A DNA stretch of 64,000 nucleotides from Neonectria sp. B-13 (GCA_002682825.1 NOKP01000034.1:310001-374000); one strand, 5' to 3'. Positions 23,378-33,880 are shown, numbered from the stretch's first letter. The notes: generated by a model not told the origin, from the sequence alone. A program made the numbers and translations.

Positions 23378-23897
23378 TTACAGCTCAACGCCATCGCCAG
23401 GACTGGAGCCAACCGGTCCGTCAATGATGAAAGCCACGGGCTCCCCCTGCGCACAGATCTCGTCGGCGGGGCCACTTCCATGGCTGTTATCGCAGACGGT
23501 GTCGACATTGGAGAGACCACGGAGGTCCGCATGCCTATGCTAGTGTCAGAGCACGGAGTGATTGAGTCGACAGACGGTGGACTTACGAATCCCCAACATC
23601 GTGGTACACCATTGTAGCGAAGTCCACACCATCTTCGCCAGCAAACAAAGCGAAAGAGTAGTTAGAGTCTCCACAGGGGAAGACCTCGATAGGTTCGGGA
23701 AACGCAAAGTTGGAGGCCGAACACTCCAAGTTCTTAGCGTTGTCACCATTGAGCTTGAATGAGACACTCTTGATAGTGACCCCAACGGGGCTCCCCACTT
23801 TATGCACGGAGAGGTGAGAGACCTTGACCCTCTCCTCCCGCCCGGCTAAGGCTGGCGCGGCGAGAGCTAGCAAAGAAGCGAAAATTGCGGAGCGCAT
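23378..23897 (-). CDS. Small secreted protein, AA1-like (Alt a 1 type) candidate
   Basis: Two exons, 23587-23897 and 23378-23534, giving 155 aa. The ATG at 23897 gives a clean signal peptide (MRSAIFASLLALAAPALA), whereas the earlier in-frame Met would not. The 52-nt intron uses the second of two nearby AGs, which is the one that keeps phase. The mature protein is rich in short beta-like segments with four cysteines (in ECSAS, FPCGD, VCDNS and ICAQG), consistent with two disulfides. The layout resembles AA1-like beta-barrel proteins of ascomycetes, which are apoplastic effectors or allergens. Family placement is tentative; secretion is well supported. Confidence 0.7.
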
Positions 23898-24481
23898 TTT
23901 GATAACCTTGCGAAAGATGAAGATCAAAGTATTTGAAAGCCGGTTCTGATTGCCTTGATTGGTTGTTCTTGTTGTTGTTGTTGTGTCAAGATACAGAGAT
24001 GTGAGTGACTGTGCCTACGACAGTCGGGGCTGAGCTACTTTTATGTCTGGCGAAGGGAAGGCCAGATTTCCCCCAGGACCACCTGATCGCGTGGCCACTT
24101 GCGAAATACGAGAGTAACAAGCTGAGTCGGGCGTCGGGTCTGGCCTGATCCACCGTACGCGCATATCCTACAATTATGCCCAGGCAACCATTATACGAGG
24201 CATCAGCCTGTGAACGAACTGCCCCATGGGAGGTGGCGCATTAGCGCTCTTTCGATGAAGACGCTGCGCCACCCTGCAGCCGGCAAGGATGACCGGGGTC
24301 TCGCATGGTTTCATTGTGAACGAGTAGGATAGCTGGTCTATGACATTTACCCGTTTTACCGCCTCAATGGCACAGGGATCTCTTGACTGTATGTTGGCCT
24401 TTGTATAGCTTTATGTATGTGGGGAAATGCTGCCTCAAATTCCAGATTTATGTGTCTTCTTTCTTATTACTAGCCTTATAG
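23898..24481. promoter_or_regulatory. Promoter of the small secreted protein and 3' flank
   Basis: About 580 bp between the secreted-protein start and the stop of the transporter fusion, both on the minus strand. A GTTGTT repeat at 23966-23982 is in the leader. Nothing else is recognised. Confidence 0.4.
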
Positions 24482-26861
24482 CTAGGCAAAATCCGTACTG
24501 TTAGCACCTATTGAAATCTTAGGCAACATCTGAGCTGCTGTATCAATGCGGCTAAAGTGAAGCCCGGCCACCTCCTCATTTCTCAAGTCAAGTTTATGGC
24601 CGCAGCGGTACCACATCACTGTTCCGGGTCCAGGATTCTCAGAGCAACAGGAGCCCCAGCAGGGGAGCGGATCAACAAAGGAGGTATACTCAGACGTGCT
24701 GCGCGTCCGGTCGATCATGTGCAGCATGGTCGAGACAGCCATCTCGTGCCACATGCCTACGAACACGTGGTCGACGAGGAAGATATAGTCGTGGAAGAAC
24801 CGCCGCGGAACGTAGTAGATATCGGACCAGCCACGGCAGCCCGCGCGCTTTTCCATGGAATAATGTTTTGGGTTGGTGAAGACCTCGCCATCGTCTTCCA
24901 GCACTGGTGGCTTAAGACCACCGGCAACGCCCACTGCGTCGTAGAAGTCTTGCTTCTGATCCCCTCCCCATTTGTCAGTCTGGACGGTATCAAAGCACAC
25001 AAAATTCGGCCCTCCTTGAAAGGGGATCCACATCCTGTTCAAGTCCATGCCGATGAACTGCATCGGGCTAATCCAGGCATCAAAGTGGAAGAACAGCATG
25101 CCCTCAATGTCGGGCTCGTTCTTCAGGATAAGCCTCATCGTCTCCGTCACGGGCTCATGCGGATGGCCCGTGTTGATGTGCTGGTCGTGCGTGATGTTGA
25201 GGAAGCTTTCTCGCTGGTCGGGCATCGAATCTCGCATCGACAGGTGCATGGTGTGGAAGAAGGGTTCATATTTCATGATGGTCGGCACGCGCTCCGGGAT
25301 TGCGTGGTTCCAACGGACGAAAGCCAGGGTGTTCTTGAACGGCGAGTCAAGGACGACGTCGTGATCGGGTCTTTCTGGTGGTGGTAGGTCCTCGCTTGAT
25401 GCGAAATCGTGCGCCCACAGCAGCACAACAATGATCATAGTTTGCGCCATCGCACCTGCTAGCACTCCTCGAGGCCATTTGCGCACGGCGCCGGAGACAA
25501 CATAAGTTGCAGCCCAGGTACTCTTATTCTTGCCGTTGGCGATGATCTGAGGCGGCGGCGGGCTAGTAATGTACAACCACGACGCAACAAAGACCATAAA
25601 GGTGCCAGGAATGGCCATGTTGCCTAGCTTGGTGCCGAATAAGATGGGCGAGATGTACAGTAGTATGCCCGTGGCGAAGGCCGTAGCAAAACATTTGATG
25701 ACGGCATCGGCGTCTATTTCTTAGCAGTTAACACATGTCCGATATCAATAAAAGTTGTCCCGGGGGACTGGAAAGAGTTGAGTAAAGTTAAACAGGGGAA
25801 GGCCACGTACATTTGTATACGGCTGTGATTGCCAGTCCGATAAAGACGTTGCTCACGATGACGAGAATCGCACCAAGTTCTCCGAAGCCGTGGAAGAAGC
25901 TTGGTTCATCGGGACTGAGCAGGCGCACCACCCCGTGAGCAATCAGGTTGAACAAGCTGCCGGCTGCATACAGGGTCATGTTGTTGGCGTTTAGACTGGC
26001 CGGCTCGCGCTTCAGTAGAACCTGGTTGTAGACGCCGGCCGAGGCGCCGAGGAAGACGTGGAACATGAGCAGAAGATAGGTGCCCAAGGGATAGGTGACG
26101 CCGGCGCCAGGAGTGTACTGGGTGATGAGGAGACCGATAAGCTGTAGCACAATGGCCGCCCATTGCATACGTGAGACCGTCGTGCCCACGGCGACGATCA
26201 TGACGAGCGCTGTGATGACGGTGACGCCGCTCTTTATCAGCGCGATGGTGCCTGGGTCTGCCGCATTGTAGCAGGCGAAGATGGTGTTGTTGACCAACAA
26301 GTAGAGAAGCCCCAGGTTGTACAGCTCGTATCGTGTCTGAGGAGTTATTTCACCGCGGATATACTGCCAGTACAGGCCAATGCTCAGCTTCATCGGGGGG
26401 CCGACGTCGTTACTGGTGCTGGTGCTGGTGCCGGCACCATTGGTGTTGCCGTTGTGCTCGGCACTGGACCTCGTACTCCTCATCTCCACGTCGTCCCCGG
26501 CCTGATCCCCCTCGGCATCGTCGCGACGGTCGTCGACGTACTCATCAGTAGCACCGTTCGAGACTGGTGAGTATCCAACAAGGCTGTTCTTTGGACGCAC
26601 GCCCTTGCTGGCGCGCTCCCTGCACTCGATCGCGAAGAAGACGAAAGAGAGCAGGAACTTGAAAAACTCGGATATTGTTACGGATGCTGAAGGCGAAAAG
26701 CTGTATCTTCCCCCGGATTGTGAGGTTTTCATAACAATACCGATGCCGACCTGGATGGCCACCAGGCACAGGGCGGCCAAATAAGCCGATCTATTGGCCG
26801 GGCCCAGCAACGCCGCCATCCGCGGCTGTATGGAGGAAAAACAACTTCTCATCGTTGCCAT
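24482..26861 (-). CDS. Nucleotide-sugar transporter fused to a membrane-anchored glycosyltransferase-like domain
   Basis: Two exons, 25811-26861 and 24482-25713, in phase across a 97-nt intron, giving 760 aa. Residues 20-415 are a complete UDP-sugar/CMP-sialate-type antiporter: the opening helices and VMKTSQSGGRY-like loop, a long acidic Ser/Thr loop at about 95-150, the conserved YNLGLLYLLVNN, and final helices (KYADAVIKCFATAFATG) rebuilt by the intron. After the last transporter helices comes one more hydrophobic segment (about 433-452), then a 300-aa soluble domain with FFHFDAW at 558-564 (a possible acid metal/sugar-nucleotide site), a CWGSCC cluster and conserved His/Trp. I infer a Golgi protein that imports a nucleotide sugar and hands it to its own lumenal transferase. 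The transporter part is certain. The transferase role is an inference from context and the HFD motif. Confidence 0.8.
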
Positions 26862-27559
26862 GATGTTGTGGGGGAGAGAAAAAAAAAAAGCTGAAAGGAG
26901 TGTTTGAAGGATCTAACGCGAAAGAGGCAGTTAGACCTACTGTATAATAGACAGGCCAGCAGGAGATTGTTCCTCCTCAGATGTGAAGGACTCGCGTGCC
27001 CGTAGCACAAGTGCGAAACAGATGTGGAAGAACTACGACGACGCAGGACGTGTCTACAGCCTTGAGCAGAATTAGGGTCCCCTGTGAAAATCGCGGTCGG
27101 TACTTGGGGTTTAGGCAGATACTTAATCTACCTAAGCTTGGATGTTGCTGGCCTTTGACATGGTCGAATGTTGCGAGCTTGCAAGGGGTCTGTCTCCCTT
27201 GTCCCCTTGTCCCCTTGCCCCGCAGTAAGCGTCACTCATCACTAAGCATAACGAGACTCCTGGTGTGGTACGATGCTGACGCAAAACAATCACAGACCAT
27301 CGCTTTAATTTCTACTTCTATTATGAAAGATGAAGCAGCATTTGCCCATAACTGTTTAATTTCGGAGAGTAGTGTCCGGGAACTTTCTTCTTTTCTCAGG
27401 CAACAACAAGGGAGGATTGCGTTAGTGCCTGGGGATTTGTCCATGTAAGTTATATAGGCGCCCCTAATTCGGACAACTACTTCTCAATGTTCCAAACTCT
27501 AGAAAAGTAAACCCGGACGTAAAAGAGTGAAGGGACGAGGGCGCCTCGCGTGCAAACTG

Positions 27560-27862
27560 CAATTGTGAAGCCTAGGCAGCCTCGGCAGCCGCGGAAGCCT
27601 CTTAGCCGCCCCTGAGCTATCGGGAACCGACATATAAGATAACAGCGACTATTCGTACTTCGTATTTCGTAACTGCATCTTATGAAGCCCCGGCAGCCCC
27701 GGCAGCCACCCCTGAGCCATCGAGAACCCACATCGACGTTAACAGCGACTATTCATACTTCGTACTTCGTATTTCGTAACTGCATCATGTGATGCCTCTG
27801 CAGCCCCGGCAGCCTCTCAGCCACCCTTGAGCTATCGGGAACCCATAAGGTAACAGCGACTA
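27560..27862 (+). repeat. Minisatellite, about three copies of a 100-115 bp unit
   Basis: Three diverged direct copies. Landmarks are CCTGAGCTATCGGGAACC at 27611, its variants at 27711 and 27826, each followed by AACAGCGACTAT and (except the last) a TACTTCGTATTTCGTAACTG block, and preceded by GGCAGCC runs. Copy two has an extra ACTTCGT unit, so spacing varies (100, then 115 bp). Confidence 0.8.
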
Positions 27863-27870
27863 TGAATAAG

Positions 27871-27916
27871 TTGAGTCCGAGCTGTGGATACGATTGAGTC
27901 CGAGCTGTGGATACGA
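27871..27916 (+). repeat. Perfect 23-bp tandem duplication
   Basis: The 23-mer beginning TTGAGTCCGAGCTGTGG occurs twice back to back (27871-27893 and 27894-27916) right after the larger repeat array and about 400 bp upstream of the start at 28312. It could be a slippage product or a duplicated regulatory site. Confidence 0.85.
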
Positions 27917-28311
27917 TTGCCCCGTGTTAAAGCCATTTCCACATGGGCCATTCCAACTCTAGCTAGTAGCTGTGAGGTTCTCAGCATATGCCAAGTCTTA
28001 CCCAACTCTTCTCGCCAATGATGAAACTGTATCATCAATATTGGGCATCCGCAGCTCGGAATCAGCTCACTGAGTGAATATGGTATGCCTAATATCGTCG
28101 TGTTTAATTGGACTTGGCACTTGAGGCGAAGCGTGGACATCTGCGCCAATACACCAGGCACTGGCTTGAGACATTTCGATTCTTCCAGAGTAAGCATAAG
28201 TGGTGAGTCTCCGCAGTGAACCTCCCGTTGACAGAAACTACTCTGCGAAGTGCTGGATACTATCTTGCATACTACTACAAAGATAACACCGGGAAGTATA
28301 ACGACACCATA

Positions 28312-30753
28312 ATGACGCCTGACAACGACAATGGGCAGGGGCTCAACATTATTGTCCCCATTGGCGGGCTGGGCACTCGTTTTGCGAAGCAAGGCTACCG
28401 CTTCCCCAAGCCTCTCATCAACATTATCGGCCGGCCGATGCTGCTGTGGCTGATCGACAACCTCAGCATACGAAAAGAGGACACGCTCTGGATCGCCGTC
28501 AATGAAGATGTCGACGACGAGTTCCGCATCGGCCAGCTGGTGGCCAAGTCCCTCCCCAAGATGGACCTGCGCATGATGCGCCTGCGGCACCAAACCAAGG
28601 GTGCGAGCGAGACGCTGTTCATCGTCATGCAAAGCATGGAGCCCAAACACCTTGACCGCAAGACGGTTTCGCTCGACTGCGATACTATTTACTGGACCGA
28701 CGTGCTGCAGCAGGTCCGCGACATGCCCACCGGCTACGGCGGGTGCTTCTATTTCGAGGACCAGAGCAACAAGCCCATCTTCTCCTACATCCAGACGGAG
28801 GAGAAGACGGCCGGAAAGGCGTTTGAACTGATCCAGGAAATTGCAGAGAAGCGCGCCATCTCTAGCAAGGCCAACACGGGGGCCTATGTCTTCTCATCCG
28901 CGCGAGTGCTTCGCGACTGGGCAGCCACCAGCATGGACCAGCGGCACGACCCGGGCTTGGGCGAGTACTACACATCGCAGGTAATCAATCTGATGGTGCA
29001 GCAGGGCGGCCTACCGTTCATAGGCATCCATGTCGACATGGAGGACTTTAGCTGTGTGGGCACACCCGAGCAACTGGAAGACCTGCTGGCGAAGCTCAAG
29101 ACCAAGGGGTTGGGCCAGGTCGAGTCTAACAGTACAACCACGCCCAGCAACCCCAGCCGCCTCATGATGCGCAAACGGCGCTTCTGCTTCGACCTAGACA
29201 TGACCCTGGTGGGCGTGCCCCGGATCCCAGGCGACTACAGCACGTGTCCGCCCATCGATCGTAACATCCGGCTGGTGCAGCAGCTGCACCAGGCCGGGCA
29301 CTATATCATTATCCAGACGGCGAGACGCATGCGCACCCATCACGGTAACGTCGGCTCCGTCATGGCCGATGTTGGGCCGGTTACCTTTGCGCAGTTGGAC
29401 CGCTACAAGATCCCGTATCATGACATCCACTTCGGCAAGCCGTACGCTGATGCCTACATTGACGATCTAGCCATCAACGCCAACATGGATACAATGCGAG
29501 AGCTGGGCTGGCTATTGAACGACGCCGCCGATCCATCTGCACCCAAGAAGACGGCTAATAGCAACACCGAAATGATGGCCGCTCGCGACTTCAACACGAT
29601 CCAGACCGTCGGCGACAAGGTTGTTAAATCATCCAAGTCGGGCAACATCCTCGGCGAGCTCTTCTTCTACTCTCACATGCCATCGGCGTTGCAGCACGTC
29701 TTCCCGACCGTCTACGATGTCGACTTCCTCGAGACCACGGGCACTTACAGCATCACCATGGAGAATATCAAGGGCACAACCTTTTCGCATTTGCTGGTCG
29801 GACGCTCCATGACTCGCGGTCGTCTTGTTTTACTCCTGCGCGCCCTTCACACCATCCACCACACCCGAACGCCCGGATTCCGACACGTCTCTAAATCTAG
29901 CTCCGAGTCGAAGAATGGCAGCTCCGGCCTGGCGCCCACCCTCGATATCCCGCCGGCGCTGGCTACTCGCTTCGGGTCCCATTCCCTGGCCAACGCTGAC
30001 AACCGCGTCAACATCTACGCCAACTACGCGACCAAGCTGCAGCAGCGCTACCGCCAGCATCGTGAGAGGTACGACGCCCTGGGCTCGCTGGCCGCCTCCC
30101 TGTTCAGCCGCCTGCACGAGTTCCTGGACACATATGAGGCCGAGAACAAGGGTGTGCATGCGCACGTCATCCACGGAGATCCGGTCTTCAGCAATGCCAT
30201 CCTGAGTCAGGACAGCCGCCACGTTCGCTTTGTCGACATCCGCTGCCAGCTCGAAGACACGCTGACACCAGAGGGCGATATCCACTACGACCTGGCCAAG
30301 GTCCTGCAGAGTCTATGTGGTTACGACCATATCATGTTCCTCCTTGCCGACGCGGAGCGCAATCAGACAAGCCGTGAGGCTCTGGAGCATCTATCTGCCA
30401 GTTCCGCTAAGGCTCTCGAAGCCGCCGCTGGCCTGAAGCCGAAGCCGATCAATATAGACAACGTGAACGGTACCCACGCTCACTCGCCGCCTGCTCTGCT
30501 TTCCGAGGTGGATCGGTCTTTGCTGGACGAACTGCAAGACCAATTCTTCACCTTTATCAAGGAGGAATACTCTGTTGGGATCCACCCCAAAACCCTTCTC
30601 CGGATCACAGCATCGCTGTTATTCAGCTTAATACCGCTCCACCGTCCGGAGTTAGGACCCATTTTCTTGCGTCTGTGCAACGACACGCTCGCGAAGGCTG
30701 TCGGCATCAGGGCCGGCAGTCTGGTGCAAAGCGCCAGTCAGACTTTTACTTAA
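28312..30753 (+). CDS. Trifunctional sugar nucleotidyltransferase - HAD phosphatase - small-molecule kinase
   Basis: Single exon, 813 aa from the ATG at 28312 (in-frame codons upstream lack an ATG). Domain 1, residues 10-265: nucleotidyltransferase fold with GGLGTRF at 18-24, FPKPLI at 31-36 and LDCDTIY as the metal-binding strand. Domain 2, about 288-400: HAD phosphatase of the capsule-biosynthesis type, with DLDMT (Asp294, Asp296), QTARRM and YIDD (Asp384-385). Domain 3, about 425-765: APH/choline-kinase-like, with HGDxxxxN at His621-Asn628 and VDIR (Asp642) as the metal-binding Asp. Such modules are known from bacterial capsule loci. The enzyme probably phosphorylates, dephosphorylates and activates one sugar or polyol. 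Divergent from the transporter-transferase gene, which could use its product. Substrate unknown. Confidence 0.85.
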   Translation: MTPDNDNGQGLNIIVPIGGLGTRFAKQGYRFPKPLINIIGRPMLLWLIDNLSIRKEDTLWIAVNEDVDDEFRIGQLVAKSLPKMDLRMMRLRHQTKGASETLFIVMQSMEPKHLDRKTVSLDCDTIYWTDVLQQVRDMPTGYGGCFYFEDQSNKPIFSYIQTEEKTAGKAFELIQEIAEKRAISSKANTGAYVFSSARVLRDWAATSMDQRHDPGLGEYYTSQVINLMVQQGGLPFIGIHVDMEDFSCVGTPEQLEDLLAKLKTKGLGQVESNSTTTPSNPSRLMMRKRRFCFDLDMTLVGVPRIPGDYSTCPPIDRNIRLVQQLHQAGHYIIIQTARRMRTHHGNVGSVMADVGPVTFAQLDRYKIPYHDIHFGKPYADAYIDDLAINANMDTMRELGWLLNDAADPSAPKKTANSNTEMMAARDFNTIQTVGDKVVKSSKSGNILGELFFYSHMPSALQHVFPTVYDVDFLETTGTYSITMENIKGTTFSHLLVGRSMTRGRLVLLLRALHTIHHTRTPGFRHVSKSSSESKNGSSGLAPTLDIPPALATRFGSHSLANADNRVNIYANYATKLQQRYRQHRERYDALGSLAASLFSRLHEFLDTYEAENKGVHAHVIHGDPVFSNAILSQDSRHVRFVDIRCQLEDTLTPEGDIHYDLAKVLQSLCGYDHIMFLLADAERNQTSREALEHLSASSAKALEAAAGLKPKPINIDNVNGTHAHSPPALLSEVDRSLLDELQDQFFTFIKEEYSVGIHPKTLLRITASLLFSLIPLHRPELGPIFLRLCNDTLAKAVGIRAGSLVQSASQTFT

Positions 30754-30839
30754 TGTCTGCGGGAGGCCTCGGCGATTTGAATGCGTGGCAGAGATGACTA
30801 AAACTTATGTTCACTAGCCACTATGCCGCCGCGGCGACC

Positions 30840-31880
30840 TTTCAGTGAAAAGGTCAGACCCCGGATAGCTAAAGTGAAAGTGTCTCTTTTAGATTGTAAG
30901 AAACCTTCATTTGTTTATCCCTTTGCTAGCTGCACATCAAAGCGATGTCCAATACGTGAGACGATGTGTCTAAGCTCCATCAACCCGAGCTGCTTCCCAA
31001 CGCAAGAGTGTCGCCCTAAACCTCATCAGCACATAAATAAGCACGTTGTGGAAAGGGGGGCAATACTGATAGAGAACGGTTTGAAAATAGAGCCATTTTG
31101 GTCAACTCTGACATGATAGTCCATCGCTCCCGGGAGAATTTCAACGGCTTCAGGAAATAGAGTTCGTCTTTAGATATGTTAATCAAGAAGTAGACAACTC
31201 TGGGGTTACTACAAACCTCTGTAGCGTGTGTAGTGGGACCTGCACAATCGTATATCCGGGGACTCGTGTCTTTTCTATCCTTAAACCTTTGGCTGGAGTC
31301 AATCTCTGAAGCCTGGAGGGAACCAGAGGGTGCAGCCGAAGCCCATTTGAGATGACGATAGCATGATTTGGAAGGGCATCAACCCACCTGCCTGTGACTG
31401 CGATCAAGTACGCCTCTCCGTCGAGATTGAGCTTCGCTTGCTTCGTTTAGGTTCCGCTCATATTCATCAAGAATCCAGGAATCAAACATCCGGCTTATCA
31501 GGCTTGTTCTACGTATGACTCGAAGGTTACACATGTGTTTTGAGGATACTGATGCTGGTTGTACAGCATCTTTGAGCGTTCCTGGACCTGCTTTCCGCAC
31601 CGGGCCCAAATTTTCAAGTTTTCTGAATCAATCACTGGGATGAGTTTTACCAACGGATAGATCCACGTAATATAAGACAAATAGCCGTTTAGTATTATGG
31701 ACACGTGCAAAGCTTCTATGAAACATTGCTTGACGCCGTCCCGCAAGTTGAGCGGCAAAAGTATCAGCATCGTTGGAGTAAAGCCAAAGGATCTGCTCAA
31801 GGACACCGATCCGCCCCTGAAGCTGCCGGGCGTATGATTTGGGTACTGTCCTGTGAGTGTCGTCCGCTACTACATACACG
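30840..31880 (-). pseudogene. Cytochrome P450 pseudogene
   Basis: Minus-strand pieces in several frames. From 31380 to 31200 comes NGLRLHPLVPSRLQRLTP, the K-helix region, in which the Glu of ExxR has become Ser/Asn. Then FLKPLKFSRERW (PERW motif) near 31130-31165, and the heme loop GLGRHSCVGKQLGLMELR at about 30955-31020, in a different frame from the preceding stretch. Upstream (31500-31800) a segment like WIYPLVKLIPVID fits the F-G region. A TAA interrupts the C-terminal strand. No intact start. Clearly dead. Confidence 0.8.
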
Positions 31881-31989
31881 CAGCCCTAGCCGTGTTCGGC
31901 ACATCTTGTCAGGAATCTCTGCCACTAGGCCATACATCTCACGCATCAAACCTACCCTATACCCCTAGGCTAGACCCAACCGTCACAGA

Positions 31990-32221
31990 TAATAAATACA
32001 TAAAGTTGTATGTTTCATGCTTATACTTACTCTTACAACTCGTCATAGATTCTTTGCAATCAATGTCAGCGTTTGTACTTTTATATGTTGCAGTTGATTG
32101 GGTTGAAGCCCAGGGATGCATTCAGGTCTATATAATTATGTTAATGCTGGCCTTGCTGCTTGCCATCCCTTTCTATTTCCTCGGGAAGAGAATACGGAAG
32201 GCGTACAAAAAGTCCTTCTGA
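31990..32221 (+). pseudogene. C-terminal relic of an MFS transporter
   Basis: The plus-strand frame ends in a hydrophobic helix and basic tail: AFVLLYVAVDWVEAQG, then CIQVYIIMLMLALLLAIPFYFLG and KRIRKAYKKSF. This is the pattern of the last two helices of a drug/proton-type MFS permease. There is no upstream continuation and no ATG. Confidence 0.5.
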
Positions 32222-32687
32222 TGACTATTTGGGCTGTGCAAGAGACGCGTTGAAATGCGGTATTGGTAAATATCACATGTAAAGGCTATCACAAGCTTCA
32301 TCAGGATCACAATTTTCCTTCGCCCGTTGGTCTGCCAAAGTCTGACCTCTTTGACCTTCCTCAAAAACCTAGTTATTCTAGATGACACGTTTCCTTTCTT
32401 GTCTAGTCGATGACACGTTTGCTATCCGTGATTAGGGATCAAATCCTGTACGCAAAGACATTTCTTTTCGCTAGGATAGATAGAAATCAAGAGCTGAGCA
32501 CCAAACCGCTTTATTCAGTGTATGGTATCCAGCCATGAACTAAAATTTTATTAAATGGATTTTACTAGCTAATAGATTGGGGGCCTCGGCCCCCATCCCA
32601 CCAATTTCACCCTGGCATTAGCCGTCATACGATTCCAAGATAGAATGGTGATGTGGATCAAGATGCTTTGCATGGTGCAGTTTTAAG

Positions 32688-32694
32688 TATAAAA
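32688..32694 (+). promoter_or_regulatory. TATA box upstream of a secreted ORF
   Basis: TATAAAA 86-92 bp before the GTG at 32780, followed by a CAACA/CTCCC-rich leader. This is a normal fungal core-promoter layout. Confidence 0.5.
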
Positions 32695-32779
32695 TGATGC
32701 AAGAGTCACGGGTTTACAGCTCGCAGAACAACGAACACCAATCCCTCCCTTCAACATTCAACTAGCCTTAACAACCACT

Positions 32780-33166
32780 GTGAAACCTTTTATTCTTGCT
32801 GCAGCTGCCTTTGTGCCTGCGTTTACAGTTTATGTATTCAAACCAGAGGCTCACTCAACCTACAAAGTAAGACAGTACTCATCGATTCGTAGATCTTGCG
32901 ATATTATCGGACGCAGTCAGCCCGATGTGCCTATCCTCTTTGACTTCACCGACTCTCAGTCTGAGCCGGAACGTGTGGCTGATGTCTATATGTCATCTTG
33001 TGAGCTGTGCCTGCTGTCTGGGCGACGTCTAATGACAGTGACTGATTGGAGTTTTCAAGGATTCTCATTCTTTTCAAATCTATCTCAGAATGAAACATCA
33101 TGCACTGGAGCTGACGTCAGTGAACACCATCTTGAACCTAGCTCAGCTGTGAAACCACCTTCTTAA
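32780..33166 (+). pseudogene. Small secreted-protein ORF beginning with GTG
   Basis: Open frame of 128 codons whose first residues (KPFILAAAAFVPAFTVYVF) look like a signal peptide. It stands after a good TATA box and leader, but the codon in the start position is GTG, not ATG. The next in-frame ATG lies far inside, after the signal. The mature part has four or five cysteines and no known domain. Either the start was lost by mutation or a near-cognate start is used; I favour recent pseudogenisation. Confidence 0.4.
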
Positions 33167-33880
33167 AACAGTTACAGTATGTTAAACAGTCTTAGAACAG
33201 CCCTTAAGCCAGGAATTCAGCTAGGCCAGTAAGCTAGTAAGCCGAATCCAGATCACTAAGACTCACCATTAACAGGTCTAGTACCGGATTCAAAGGATCC
33301 GTATGACAAGCTAGAAGCGTACTATTTCCCTCGCTTGCATTAGACTTGTTGTATATTAGATCTAGGCCTTTAAGCTACCTTAGTTAAGTCTAATGCTGCA
33401 CACGCGCATGGTTAGGCTTTGTGAGACTGCTGAAATGGAAGCTTTCAATTATACCTGGCTGTACTAGTCTAAACCTTTTATCCTAGTCATGAATCGCTCT
33501 ACTCCGTAGCGTCCTGAGAATCCACTGCAGTCATTGTATGGGCTCATTCCTTAGCCTGCTTCTAAGTAGCCTTGAACCCACCCCCCAACACGCCCCTTAC
33601 TCGATCCCTGATCCGTGCTTAAAAGTCGCCGAGATTTCAGCCACTAAACTCTCTGGACGGGCTGGATCATCAAGCTCCAACATCCACATTCCTTACGTGA
33701 TTAGTGCAAAGCTTCTTTGGGAATACCGGGAACAGATACAGTAGTCTGGAGAATATAAAGCAACATTAATTGCAGTGATAGTTCTTATCAGTTTCATCCA
33801 CAACCACCACACAACCATCAAATCACCAAACATTCAACTCCTCAAGTCTCACACCGAAACGCTTGTCTCCTCAGCTCAAC
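33167..33880. other. Gene-free, TA-rich stretch
   Basis: Many CTAAG/TTAAG/CTAGT steps suggest an eroded repeat. TATAAAG at 33754-33760 followed by a CA-rich leader (33790-33880) is the promoter of the next small gene. Confidence 0.45.

Larger units (their letters stand above)
26862..28311. promoter_or_regulatory. Shared divergent promoter region of the two glycan fusion genes
   Basis: 1.45 kb between divergent starts. A purine-rich run (A9) sits just before the transporter start. The middle holds the repeat array described separately. No convincing ORF is present, though the frame upstream of 28312 stays open on GTG and other non-ATG codons. Confidence 0.5.

Noticed and set aside
24557..25387. 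276-codon plus-strand ORF
   Set aside because: Antisense shadow of the transferase-like domain; no domain of its own.
24482..26861. Two separate genes, transporter and transferase
   Set aside because: The 97-nt intron lies inside the transporter helices. The second exon runs without a stop from transporter into the C-terminal domain, so one gene is the simplest reading.
27560..27916. CRISPR array
   Set aside because: Units are long, adjacent and diverged, without spacers, and the genome is fungal. This is a minisatellite.
28216..28311. N-terminal extension of the trifunctional enzyme
   Set aside because: Starts with GTG; no ATG in this part. The nucleotidyltransferase fold begins right after the ATG at 28312.
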